Shown in pieces: positions 23,601-36,000 of a stretch of 64,000 nt of DNA; positions within the stretch are counted from its first letter, which is position 1, and the number at the start of each line of letters is the position of its first letter. The position numbers were made by a program, and so were the translations under genes. The notes below the pieces were generated by a model. It was given only the letters and a program-made list of their open reading frames with translations, ran no database searches and was not told the DNA's origin. The stretch is from Hermatobates lingyangjiaoensis. Taxonomy: Eukaryota; Arthropoda; Insecta; Hemiptera; Hermatobatidae. The stretch lies in the NCBI GenBank assembly GCA_026182355.1, contig JAPFBL010000084.1:13293001-13357000 (forward strand). Direction: 5' to 3'.

Positions 23601-26229
23601 TGCAAACGAATGAAATATTATTGGATTTAAAATAAACAAAAATTAATATATTTGCTAAGTGAAAATACCTTGGTCAATGATAAAATCTAAACAAATGACA
23701 AGGTTTAATTGTCAGCTTTGTATTGTATTGAATATTCATTAATTTAAAACTTGTTTTAAATATATGTTCAAGCACTAAATATGTATTAACTGTTTGATAG
23801 TATAGACTACTCGTTTAGGCGCTAAAAGGAGTAAAAAAATGCGAATTTTACTCTCCTGAGAGGGGGTATGATGTAACAGAAAAAGTTTTCAAGTAGAAGT
23901 AATAAAAAATCAAAGTTCTGAACGATCAATATTTTTAGATTTTCTTTAAAGTCACCCGTTTCCAAAATTTTTGATCTGAGTATTTTGGTATATTTTTTTT
24001 AAACTCACGAGGTTATCCCCTACTTTATAGATACTAATTAAATTTTAAACAATCCTTTTCTTGTTTGCCTGGATCATAACAAAATCTGCTGTTCAAATCA
24101 CATGTCTCTAATATTAGTAGTTTCTGCTCTTTGTTGATCAATTAGTAAGTCGTTAACAGTGTTCTTATTAGTGTAGATTACTGATAACCGAAAGCTAAGA
24201 AGATTCGTATTTTTATGTGGCTTTTTCTCTCCCTAAATAAGTCATTATACATTAAATGTAATATTTATTCGAAAATTGAAGCCACTAATAATGATCATCT
24301 GTTCCATACACGATCGTTAATAAATTGTATGTGAATTGTATTTATACAATTCATGTATAAATATGATTGTTAACTAGCTAGTTACAATATGAACATTAAA
24401 GTGGGTGTCTTAATAAGTTACTCTTATACGTATCTCTATTTAACTATTATACTTCTAATTGAAGTATAACAATATATGATCAATCAATTATAAGTTTTTA
24501 ACAAATTTACACTTTTTGAGAACCAAAACCCTTTAGTGAAATCTTCGAAACGGGTTTGTGAAATGATGGAAAATTGAAATATAAACTCTCCTTTGGTAAA
24601 ATAAAAAATGTATCATTTTTGGCATTGTATCGGATGCCAAACAAAAAGTATTTGCCTTAAGTACTCATCATATAGGGCTAAAATTTCAATTTTGAAATGA
24701 TATGTAGAAATATAGATTTAGATGTTTAAGGAAAAACAAAAGTACTTTAAACATATTAAACGTTTGACAATTTGTTTATAAGCAGTTTCTGTATAATTCC
24801 ATAATTTTATAGATAAAAATTAACCCATAAAATAAACCCCAGAACTTTACCACTGGGGTTCGGACTCAAGTATTCAATAGAGAACTTTCTAATTGACTTT
24901 TCTTCCAAACATATCAACTTGATTGCTTTTTTCCTTTTACACTACAGTCAAATTTGTATGTTGCACAGAAGCACACATTAATGGACATATTAAAACTATG
25001 AAGAAATTCTCTATATATACATCAGCAGAAAATAAGATAGAGGAGAATGTTATCTTGAGATCGACATGCTGAAAACAGGGAATCACTCATCTCAGTTGGT
25101 GGAACGTTGCTACCATGAAATGAACTTAGCCGCATTTTTACATCTACAGTGGAGATAAGAAAGTTGTTTTACTAAAAATAGGCCTTTATATTTTGACATT
25201 TTCACACAACGAGAATTGCAGCCAACAGAGAGAGGTAAATTCAAACAGTTCGTTTTATCTACCAATGAAATGTATGGCATTGACTGACAACCTTTTAATA
25301 TAACATTGACAACTCTTACCTGGTATAACTGTAGAAGTATAAACCTTTAGATGACAAATTCTTGGTACGACCGAGCTGGTGAAGTAAATCACTTAGTTGC
25401 CTGCTGTGCGCTAGCAGCATCTTGTAACAAACAGTGGAATGATCCTTCAGCACACTACCCAGGGCAAAGACTTTTTAAGATCACAGATAAGTGATAAACA
25501 TCTATAATAATGGAAGTTGGGTAAGTGATAGCATCCAACCAGGTCTAACTGAAGATGTTGAGAGGTATTTCTGTTATTTTAAACATTTTTTTTATTTCTC
25601 ACGATGTCCCTCACTCATTTGTGGATGCTCGTATATACATAATAATAATTTTCAAAAGTTGGGTGAACATAATTTTTAAGTTGTTCTACACCACTTAAAA
25701 CCTTAGTAAACTAAACTTTTGCTTGAAAGGTCCCTGTTGAAATAGGGGTCTTTCAGGAATATCTGATATCGTACTGCCTTATAACCAGATACTTTACATC
25801 TTCTTCTAGAGACGGAGTGCACAAGAATTCCCATCTCCCTTATGTTGAATCTTGGGTAATGGCCGTGATTCAGACACTATCACTGAACCGCAACTAACCC
25901 CATTGTATATTTACAAAATAGGTTATTAAAGTCTGTTATATTATTTTTTAAGAACATCTTTAGCAGCTCAATATAATCTAATTACCTTTCATGTATTCAG
26001 TTATTTAATAGGTATGAAGTTGTACTATAAATTATCAGGAGTAAAAATAAAAATATTCGCTACTTCTGATATCGTGAACCTTTCATAATTAATACTTAAA
26101 CAGTAGGTTCGTAAATTCACGACATAGAAAAAGATTAGTTTATATTTAGTTAAAACCATTTCATTTCTACACCATTGTGTTTAGTTATTCAAGTTCATTT
26201 AAATATTGTTCAAAGACATTGAAACACCT
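20641..26229. other. Long AT-rich stretch, no gene supported
   Basis: About 5.6 kb between the retroelement relic and the candidate amt terminal exon. A TA microsatellite lies at 21901-21919. Short open frames (22341-22604, 22853-23062, 25491-25679) have no recognisable motifs. A GAAAG...CTTTC hairpin of about 30 bases is near 25726-25756. I see nothing else. Confidence 0.55.
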
Positions 26230-26315
26230 TTATTCCTCATTATAAATCAAAATAAGTGACCAAATTATACATTTTTCAAAATAATTAAAAACAAACACTA
26301 ACACATGACTTTCTT

Positions 26316-26455
26316 TTAATCAATCCAAGTTAAATTTGGAGGAGAGTCAGAGATTTTTACATTATTAAAAATTTTGAAAAATTTATCGTTTGATGATTCC
26401 TGAAGTTTTATTTTTGATTCTGATTTCATAAATTTTTCCAAGTACATTTCGTGAC
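26316..26455 (-). CDS. Candidate terminal exon, possibly the last exon of amt
   Basis: A strong acceptor (TTCAATTTTTGTTACAG) precedes an open 45-codon stretch beginning HEMYLEKFMKSESKIKLQES and ending NLTWID, then TAA at 26318-26316. An AATAAA on the same strand at 26235-26230 lies about 80 bases beyond the stop. The exon starts in the phase that amt exon 10 leaves (phase 1). The hydrophilic sequence would suit the cytoplasmic tail of an Amt protein. Against it, the intron would be 11 kb, the tail is not a conserved part of the family, and I cannot rule out another gene. Confidence 0.45.
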
Positions 26456-27164
26456 CTGTAACAAAAATTGAACAAATAGGGTTGAATTAGCTGTTTTTAT
26501 CTAGAAATTGTTTCTCATTTAAAATAAATCTAGAGCAGATTATACTCAACTTACTTTCAAGTGAACATAGTATAAAACTTGTTGACAATTAATTTAATTT
26601 TGAACTTTTTTAATTTGTCTGTTGTGTATAAATATTATGAAACTTATAGATAATACATTTAAGTTCATTTTAATGTCGCTATGTCTATTTTATTAGTTGT
26701 AACAAAAATGAACATAGAGCAGACTGACAATTTGCTGGAAAAGGAACTTAATGGTTGTAAGTTTTATTGTAATACAAGATTTACAGGGATAATTTTAATT
26801 GTTGTTTTTTGTTATTAAGGCATGGAAACAGATTCTTATATGACCCATGCTTTTAGTATAGTATTCTTAACATGATTCAAGATATATGCACAGGTTAGTA
26901 TATTTAGCAAAATAAAAATTATTTAAAAGTAAAAAAGAATATTTATTTTATCATATAAATAAATAAAACATCAATTCAAGTTATATACACAATGGAATAT
27001 ATTTAAAACAAACAAAACTTTTAAATTGAAATCTTAAATTTATTTACCCAACATAAACTAACATTAATGGAAGGAATGTGTCTCTGTATTTTACCTTACC
27101 TTAGAACATTCGTATTTTATCTGACAGCTGTGTTCGTTTGTTTCTAATATTATTCATTTTTAAC

Positions 27165-27600
27165 CTCCAATGTAGAAGTTTATTATATATTTGTTACATT
27201 TATTTATAATACATTTGCAATACTGCCATCAGCGAGCACGCAGCCTCTGGGCTACTCCTGCTACATTCCTTTATTTTATTACCAGTGTTTATATTTCGCA
27301 AATTTTAAATTAATTTTTTTTTGTTACATTTATATATAATACATTTTCACTACTGTCATCGGCGAGCTCGCAAGCATCTGGCCACCCTGGTTCAATGACT
27401 TTACTTCATTACCATTGTTTATATTATTCAAATTTTATATTCAAACATTTTTTTTGTTACATTTATTTTTAATATATTTGTGCTAGTGTCATCGGGGAGC
27501 CCGCAAGCCAGTGGGCTTCCCTGGCTCCATACCTTTGGTTTATTTCCAGTGTTTATATTACGCAAATATTAAATTAAAAAACTTTTTTTTGTTACAAAAA

Positions 27601-27645
<45 letters not shown>

Positions 27646-27735
27646 ATACATTTGCACTACTGTCATCGGCGAACAGGGTAGACACTTGCTTTCCTGGTTC
27701 TAATTTTGGGAGTATATGGTAGTGATAATATTCTT
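27165..27735. repeat. Tandem satellite array, about 130 bp unit
   Basis: About four head-to-tail units, each with ACATTTGCACTACTGTCATC, GGCGAGC-CGCAAGCC-CTGGGC, CCATACCTTTACTTTATTACC and a T-rich spacer ending GTTACATTTAT. Units differ at many positions. A (CA)n(TA)n microsatellite sits at 27600-27645 in the last unit. More units occur at 28920-29015 and 31170-31435, so the array was split by later insertions. Confidence 0.85.
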
Positions 27736-27745
27736 TTATTTAACA

Positions 27746-28913
27746 CTAGCAAACCTACCCGTCTTTAACGGAATCAAAAATTCTATTATACTTGGTATTC
27801 CAAAATATCAATTATAGTATAATACTAATACTATAATTAAAAATTATAGAATAGTAGAAAATACCATTATTAGTACAGTGTTGAACAAATGCCTCTGTAT
27901 ACATGACATTAGCTGTCTGTCCTTCAAGTTCACGGAAGTTGGAACCTCTGACTCTTGAGCAAGTAAACTATAGTTGACCATGTGAGAAAAACTTGGTCTC
28001 ACTAACTTGAATTCCTGCGGTAGATAGAGTTCCCCTTGGGACTTAGTTACCGTCATTGCGAAACAGACGCTGACAGGATATTGCAATCATTTCAACGGAA
28101 ACAGACAGTGGCTCGGAATCAATGGTATGGGTGGTATACACACAGACTCCACATTCCACACCCAGTCATGATGGCCGCCTCTACGGCACATCTGTGCAGA
28201 GCACAAACTCCGAGTCGTGTCACGTTGCACATTTCCCGGGGCACTCAAGTTGCGTAACATGAAATTTGTTACTGATACTAAATGAAGTTTTTGCTCATGA
28301 GCAGGCAGTCCAAGAGCAGTCACGGAGTCAAGAAATTCAGTTAGATAATAAACTACTTCCTCATTACTAATCACTCTCTTTACTGACTTTTAAGTTCTAT
28401 CTTCGGGTTGATATAGCGTAAGAACATGTGTGCTGATTTTTCCTGCCTGTTCATTAGTAAGGCTTGAGCATTGCTCGTTCACAAGGCCATTTATTCTGAA
28501 TAGATAGTACATCTTGAACTCTGGGAAACACCTTGTCAATAAGCTCAAATAAGCATAATATTCATATATTAGCATTTTGCTATAAGCAAATATTCATGTA
28601 CGCAAATGAAATTAAAGTCAACTAACAATACCTAATTGCTACACCTATATATTTTCAAAATAAACATGTGTGTGTAGTTAGCCAAACACGACTTAAAATT
28701 CATAACTTCGCTTCATCATTGAATATTCCATCCATCCAAAGATAAGATTTTAAGTTAGACATACACAAATCTACAATCAAAGTTTCAGCTTTATATGTCT
28801 TATGGTGGCAATATTTTGTGGACAAACCGACAGACAGAAATTATTCTAAGGGTATATGTGGCTACTCTAAAGTATGAAACGTAAAGAAAACTTGAAATGA
28901 GTTAGTTCTAATT
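27746..28913 (-). mobile_element. Helitron copy 3, slightly 5'-truncated
   Basis: The 3' terminus CTAG lies at 27749-27746 with T outside, preceded by the CCGTT-AAA-GACGG hairpin. The 5' end lacks about 35 bases of the family start. The minus-strand translation holds VCIPPIPLIPSHCLFPLK and CFAMTVTKSQG, the Helitron helicase C-terminus, interrupted by stops. It is inserted beside the satellite array, in the same orientation and context as copy 4. Confidence 0.82.
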
Positions 28914-29019
28914 AACGTGCTCCCAGTCAACAGCCAGCACGCAAGCCACTGGGCTACTCTGGTTCCATACCTTACTTTATTACCAGTGTTTATATTACGC
29001 AAATATTAAATTAAAAAAA

Positions 29020-31164
29020 TCTGGAGTGGCCTACACTCAACTTTACTATAAGTAACTTAATATCAAATTTCTTGAGTATATAATATATAACGTCTCATTT
29101 AAGCATAATGTAAACATCTAAATGGGATATGATTATTAGTCTTTCATGTCTGAGGTAGTACAGATAGTGATTGAAGGACATATCAATAAATAAGCTTATT
29201 TTTGTACATCACACAGCTGATGCAAATAATTTCATAAGTATAACTACAGCAGTAATAACATTTTTGAAAAACCAAAGTGAACATTTCTTGATACGAAATA
29301 TTCTCCTACAAGAGAACATGGCTTTTGTTCAAATAGCCATTGAATATTAAAGTAAAATTTTCAAATTGAAAACAGGAAAATACCCTTATTTTCTCTGAAA
29401 AACATCATAAACATCGAAGAAAAAATGTTGTTTTAAGATGATTTATAATTAAAATTGTACGATAATTACATTTATTAATCTCTAAACGAAAGATTTCAAT
29501 TTTGAATTATCTTTTACATTTTCGGTCTTTTATAGAATTATTATACTGGGAATTTTATCGCTTCTTAGTATTTAATAAGATCATTTTCCTTCCCCTTTGT
29601 CAAATATCATATAAATATATATATACAAATTTTTTCTGAGTCAGTGTTATCCTTTTCCTACCTTCTGTACTCTGTTATAAGTTTGCTATGAATGTATATT
29701 GAGAAAAAATATATTAGTAATTAGCCAGTTTACATACTCAAATCGAAGTCAAAGCCAGCTATTCAATATAATTTAAATCTTTTATAGTTGGGAGCTTCTA
29801 ATTTTTGAAAATAATAAATATGAACTATTGGACTAGAATTGCAAAAAAAAAACTGGATATTTCTCAACAAACATAAGTCCTCTTTCTTGAGGAAAGAGTC
29901 CATTCATTACATTTCAATATCATGGAAAGGTACTACATTCACAATTATAATGTAATTGTAACTGATATTAGGTTTTGCTCAAGAGTGCAATATATAGATT
30001 TATTAAAGCATTTTATGAGACAAATCCATCATGCCATGGAAGACAAAGGTAATTTATTTATGTTTATTGGCGGTGATTTTTTTACATGTAACAATATTAT
30101 TCCTCTTACATCTCATATAAGTCAATAAACAATTTAACTTGTTCCTTTATAAATATCAATTTTATCTCAGTGGATTCACTCAAAAAATTTCTAAGTCAAT
30201 GTAAACAATGTAAAAAATATAAAAAATTCGACAAGTATAGCAGGTGATCTCTCAGTCTAGGATAAACAAACAGTTTTTATAGCGTTATTGCTCTTTCCCG
30301 TAATTGGAACTTCATGATTTTTTACTTTATAGAAAGTTCATGATTTTTTACTTTATAGAAGTAAAGTATAGTGATCGTGAAAAAATTCGTTCTCGAGATT
30401 TTGACGGAATTACATGTTTTGAGGTCCCGGAAGTCGTTTTATGAAGTTTTTGCGATGATTTCTGTGTGTGTGTGTGTGGGTGCGTGGGTGGGTGGGTGAG
30501 TGTGTTAGCATTGCTTGTTACCATGTTACGGTCCAGAATCTTTGATGGATCAAGTTGATATTTTACACAAAAATGGACCCCATAAAGACGAAGATCCCTA
30601 TTGTTTGGGAAGAATTATGCATGATGGGAAAGTCACTTATTTTGCCAAAAACCGTTTTTTAGAAAACATTTATTTCTCCTAAACTGATAACCCTACAGTT
30701 TTGAAATTTTGACATTATCTTTAAGGTTACAAATGGAACAAACGAAAAATATATTCAGAATTTTAAAACAACAGGAAATATTTTTTTTTTCAATAAATTG
30801 TAAAAATTTTGACTTTTAATTCAATCTCAAACCTTATGAGAGCAATACAAGCCATACTGTTTGATGGATCAAAATGAAACTATGCCTCTAATTAGAACAT
30901 TATGTGGAGAATGAGTTGAGATATTTTTTTTCAAAATTACATTCGCTAATGGGGCGTTACAGTACAATTTCTGTTTTCAGAAAATGTTTTTTTGGCGCTA
31001 AACGGCTCATTAACAAATAATGAAAATTTGACCAAAAATGGAACGAAAAATTAGCAATTCATAAAAAAAAAATCTGGAGTGGCCTACACTCAACTTTACT
31101 ATAAGAAACTTAATATCAAATCAAAGTAACTTAACTCAATATCGTTACTTATAGTAAAGTAAAA
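29020..31164. mobile_element. 1.6 kb family copy D: 5' half, inverted 3' half and mini-copy
   Basis: 29020-30340 matches the 5' half of the 1.6 kb family (TCTGGAGTGGCCTACACTCA start). 30362-31063 matches its 3' half but inverted. 31070-31164 is a 95-base version with only the two ends (TCTGGAGTGG...TTATAGTAAAG). The TG/GGTG microsatellite typical of the family is at 30464-30502. The composite is inserted in the A-rich part of a satellite unit, which resumes at about 31170. Confidence 0.8.
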
Positions 31165-31169
31165 AAAAT

Positions 31170-31435
31170 GTTTTTATTGTATTTATTTATAATACATTTG
31201 CACTACTGTCATCGGCGAGCAAGCAAGCTACTGGTTACCCTGGCTAGATCCCTTTACTTTATTACCATTTATTATATTATTCACATTTTAAATTCAAAAA
31301 AATATTTGTTTGTTACATTTATTTATAATACATTTGCACTACTGTCATCGGCGATCACGCAAGCCACTGGGCTTCTCTGGTCCCATACCTTACATTATTA
31401 CCAGTGTTTTTATTAAGCAAATATTAAATTAAAAA
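31170..31435. repeat. Satellite units, continued
   Basis: Two further units of the 130 bp satellite (GCACTACTGTCATCGGCGA at about 31200 and 31335), in the same orientation as 27165-27735. Confidence 0.8.
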
Positions 31436-31460
31436 AAAGTTTACAGTTATATATAATACA

Positions 31461-32807
31461 TAGCAAACTACCCGTCTTTGACGAAATCAAAAGTTCCGTC
31501 ATTTTTGGTATTCCAAAATCTCGTTAGAAATTATAGAACAGTAGAAAACACCATTATTAGTACATAGTTAAACAAATGCCTCTGTATACACTACATTAGC
31601 TGTCTGTCCTTCAGGTTCATAGAAAAACAAACAGTTGAAACTTCTAACTCTTGAGCAAGTAAACTACAGTTGACCATGTGAGAAAAACTTGGTCTCGCTA
31701 ACTTGAATTCCTGCGTTAGATAAAGTCTCCCTTTGCGACTTAGTTAACGTCATTGCGAAATAGACTCTGACGGGACTTTGCAATCATTTCAACGGAAACA
31801 CACAGTGGCTCAGAATCAAAGGTATGGGTGGTATACACACAGTCTCCCCAATACCACATCCAGTCATTATGTCCTCCTCTATTGCATATCTGTGTAGAGC
31901 ACGAACTCAGTCATGCCCCGTTGAACAGTTTTGGGGCACTTATGTTTCGTAACATGAAATTTGTTACTGCTACTAAATTGCAGCATGATTGGTGCTCCTA
32001 CTTTAAGTTTTTACTCATGAGCAGGCAGTCCAGGAGAAATAAATTCAGAGTCAAGAAATTCAATTAGATAATGAACTGCTTCTTCATCACTAATCCAATC
32101 TCTTTACTGACTTTTAAGTTCTTTCCTCGGTATGATATAGCGTAAGAATTTGTTTGTTGATTTTTCCTGCCCGTTCATATTAAGAGTTGAGAATTGCTCG
32201 TTTACAAAACTATTTATTCGTAATAGATAGTACATCATCAACTCTGGGAAACACCTTTTCAAAGATTTCAAATACGCAATATTTTCATATGCTCCAATGA
32301 AATTAAAATCAACTAACAATACCTACTTGCCACACCTGTGTATTTTCAAAACAAACTTGTCTGTGAAGTTAGGAAAATACGCTTAAAGCCCTATAACTTC
32401 GCTTCTTTACTGAATTATGAATCTATTTAGAACCCGTATTTTAAGTTAGGCGTACACAAATCCAGTGTCAAAGTTTCAGCTCGCCATGTCTTATGGTGGC
32501 TGAGTTTACTTGTGACAAACGTTTTTGCTTTAAACGTCCATAACTTCACTTCTACGTTGAATTTCCAATCAATTCAGAGCCTATATTTTAAGTTAGACCT
32601 ACTCAAATCTACTGTAAAAGTTTCAGCTTTATATGTCTTATGGTAGCTGAGTTTACTTGTGACAATGTTTTGCGGACAAACATACAAACCGACAGAAATT
32701 TTTCTAAGGGTGGATTCGGTTTCTCCAATGTATGAAACGTAAAGAAAACTTGAAATGAGTCAGTTCTAAGCAATGTACAGACAAAATCATTATTTTATTT
32801 ATATAGA
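31461..32807 (-). mobile_element. Helitron copy 4
   Basis: The 5' end TCTATATAAATAAAAT begins at 32807 with A outside, the same start as copy 2. The 3' hairpin CGTC-AAA-GACG and GGTAGTTTGCTA are at 31490-31461; the last G of CTAG is lost. The helicase C-terminal remnant is more decayed than in copy 3. The internal repeat with ACTTGTGACAA is present twice (about 32500 and 32655). Confidence 0.82.
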
Positions 32808-32893
32808 TTATTCAGGTAATAACAAATATATATTTAATTTCAGGTCTCTATTAACGGGTGAATAAACAAACTCAAGAACTTTAAAATAAGAGA

Positions 32894-33000
32894 CTAGCTG
32901 GTTTACCCAGCGTTGCCCACGAAATAATTTAATGCCAACTCGAATAGTAAATGAAATATAACAAAAACAATTTAAATTTTCTATAGTTCTTTTTACTTCA
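32894..33000 (-). mobile_element. 3' end of a second Helitron-like family
   Basis: On minus the sequence reads GTGGGCAACGCTGGGTAAAC, then CAGCTAG with T outside (CTAG at 32897-32894). GC-rich ends of the form GCAACGCYGGGT...GCTAG are typical of another widespread Helitron type. The other end is not located. Confidence 0.4.
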
Positions 33001-33690
33001 GATAAGGAAATTATTACAGAATGTAAATTATAGATTACCAAAAAAGGATATAACATAAAACTGATTATAAATGTCACACTTTTGTTTCAAAATGTTGTAA
33101 CAAAAGAATAACCATTGTTTTAGAACTGTCTGACATGCTAGTGCAGATGGAACCTAATAGTTGTCATTTTTAGTGTAATTTATTCTTCCAATCTTGTAAG
33201 TTCATCAAATATTCATAGTAAGACAAGTAATATTTAATACGACATTTACAGTTTTGTTCGTTATGAATTAATTATGTGAGAAATGCGTAAACTTACTAGT
33301 CCTTTTCTAACAACGTACGAAAAAGTTACATTAAAACCAATCCAACATATACTGCATGCTCATTACATGAGGGACAGTAAGTGAGGACAGCCTGACCAGC
33401 ACTGGTCACCAAGATGTGTCAAAAGTTTGTTAATTTCTTAAAAGAAAGCCAAGTACTCCTATAAAGATTGACTGCGATTGATATTTGTTTTTTTTTTATT
33501 TATAGATACAAATATAAATATAATATTAGTAGTATATTTTAAGTATTTCTGGGACAACGTATGCACCGACTACCCCCATTCCCATTAAATTAGGTTCAAA
33601 GTGAAATTATATCCCTACTGACTGGCTGTTTACAAACTCAACATCCTGTTAAATATAATATAGCTGCAGACTTATTAATAGGAAAACAGA
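33001..33690. other. AT-rich spacer, nothing assigned
   Basis: No coding, hairpin or repeat end is seen between the Helitron-type end and the polymerase relic. Confidence 0.5.
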
Positions 33691-33699
33691 CTTTACAAA

Positions 33700-36000
33700 C
33701 TCTCAAAGCTAATTTAGGATGAAGAACTGTGTATTGTACAAAACAACAGATTTGAATGAGGAAATCAGCATTAGATTTGATAAAATTTGAAAAGAGTTTG
33801 AGAATATGAAGACCCATGGATCGGGGTGGACTTTAGTTCGTGTGAAGCAGCTACAATTGCGCATAAACAAACACAATCCTTTGTATACATCCTCCTTCAT
33901 TGAATTGCCCTCGAAAATCAAGAAAAGTAAATCGGTTATTAATATACAAAACAATCACAACCTTTGTTTTCACTATTCCATTTTAGCCGAATTTTTTTAT
34001 GTTCATTCAGAGAGAGTGATTAATTATCCAGTGAATTTAATAAGCAGATACGACTTTTCCATGATAAAGCCAAATGGGCCTACACAGCTGTTGGATATTC
34101 CCAAATTTGAAGAAGCCAATAACACTACAATAAACGTTTTCAATGTGAATGATAAAGATCGTATTTATCCATAAAAAAATTGTTGAGAAAGAGAAGGATG
34201 ATCATCGAAATATATTGTTACTTTGTCAGGATAACAAATTTCATTTTTGCTATATAAAAAAGTTTTTACAGATTGATACGTCATCAGATTAAAGCCAAGA
34301 CAAAAACAAACTTCAACCTTGTCTGCAAGACTTGTTTTACACAAATACCAGTCCAGTATAGTAAAATTACAAAAAAGCGTCTTTGAATCAAAAGAAATTG
34401 TGTGCGGGAAAGAAAGAGTTAAAATTTGACAAATATGAGTCAGCATACAAGATACCTATTGTACTCTATACAGATTTTAAAGCCACTTTAAAAAAATAAG
34501 AACCAATAGATTCAAGGTTACCCAACCTTGATGAACCATTTCAATGCAACATAAACACACACATCTTATTGCTATATAACCAAAAAAACGGATGAAATTG
34601 AACGAGATTCCACGTTCTCAGTACAATCTGTCCTATACCGGAGGAATAATACAGCCAATCATATTATTGAAAATTTAAGCGATAATTCATGCAAAATTGA
34701 TAAGATACTAGCCTTGTCAACACTCTCGTATGAAGAGAGTAAGATTTATTTGAACAATGAAAAATGTCCCATTTGCCGTAGAACGTTTGGCAATAGCGTG
34801 ATAACGGTGCCCGAACATTCACATTTCTGCATTAATCTGAGCAATTCAACCACTGGTAAATTTCGCAGAGCATTATGTCAATGATTCAATCAATTTAAAA
34901 AATATGTGTGTAGTCGTGGCAATGCACACTTATCCAACTACGATTCACACTTTTTGACTTCCGAATTCGATAAGGGTAAGGATATCAACATTATTCCAGT
35001 CAATTAGAAAAAAGTACTTGGCCTTTATAGTGAAATTTGCCAACATTACATTTAGGTTGATAGACACGTTTAGATTTACAATGACCAGCTTGGACAAACT
35101 AGTAAGCATTCAGGATAAACAGTGGTTAGTTAAGCAATTGGAGAAATTATACAAAGACAGGCACAAGTGAGAAATGGTCACTAGGAAGGGAGTCTACCGT
35201 TACACTTATACGGACAATTGGTAGAAATTTAACGACACCTCTCTTCCTCCCATTGAGGCATTTTACAACGATTTGACTAAAAGAAACATCTCATTCGACG
35301 ACTATAACTATACTAAATTAGTGATGGCAACATTCAAATGCAATAACATGAAGGATATTCAGACTTATATTTAACAGTGAACACAATTTTGCTCATGATT
35401 GTCTTTGAAGAATATAGGAATGGAGTGTACAAGACCTACAGTATTGATCCGGCTCATTTTTTCACATGCCAAGCTTTAGTTGGAATTTAATGTTGAGTTT
35501 ATGTTGGTTTTGAGGCCCCAAAAGTCGTTTTATGAAGTTTTTTCGATGATACCTGTGTGTATGTGTGTGTGGGTGGGTGAGTGTGTTAGCATTGCTTGTT
35601 ACCACGCTACGGTCCAGAATTTTTGATGGATCAAGTTGATATTTTACACAAAAATGGTCCTACAGCGTAGATGATCGCTGTTGTTTGGGAAGAATTATTC
35701 ATGACGGGAAAGTCACTTTTTTTGCCAAAGACCGTTTTTTAGAAAACATTTTTTTTCTCCTAAACTGCTAACTCTAGAGTTTTAAAGTATTTAAAAACTC
35801 CAACTGGTGAATGTTGGTTTATTCCAAGATTACAGTATGCAATGTTTATTGAAAAATCAAGCTATATCGGTATTTGCCAGCTGAATATCAAGTATGTGGA
35901 GGCCAACAAAAAAGTATACAACAAATTATAATCGTGAAAAGCCAAACGTGGACATTATGGCGTCTGATGTAATCAGCCTCTATAGTTCAGTTGTGCAAGT
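33700..36000 (+). pseudogene. Broken protein-primed family B DNA polymerase (Polinton/Maverick-like)
   Basis: Plus-strand frames with many stops and shifts carry, in the right order, pieces of the protein-primed PolB of Polintons/Mavericks and related adintovirus-like elements. An N-terminal region is open at 33806-34174. An exonuclease-type D-x-x-A segment is near 34470, and a Cys/His cluster of the kind found in this subfamily is at 34760-34830. Further polymerase-type pieces lie at 35020-35490 and 35800-36000. The last two are separated by an inverted fragment of the 1.6 kb repeat (35509-35785). No capsid, integrase or protease gene and no terminal repeats are seen. The copy is dead. A Polinton origin is more likely than a virus, but the two cannot be separated on this gene alone. 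Confidence 0.7.
35509..35785 (-). repeat. Inverted fragment of the 1.6 kb family
   Basis: Matches the 3' half of the family in reverse (GTCGTTTTATGAAG, GTGGGTGGGTG microsatellite, GGATCAAGTTGATATTTTAC). It interrupts the polymerase relic, so it arrived later. Confidence 0.8.

Noticed and set aside
26709..26872. A possible plus-strand start exon (MNIEQTDNLLEKELNG with a GTAAGT donor) and a short second exon
   Set aside because: The joined product would be only 33 codons with no recognised family, and no further exon was found; likely chance.
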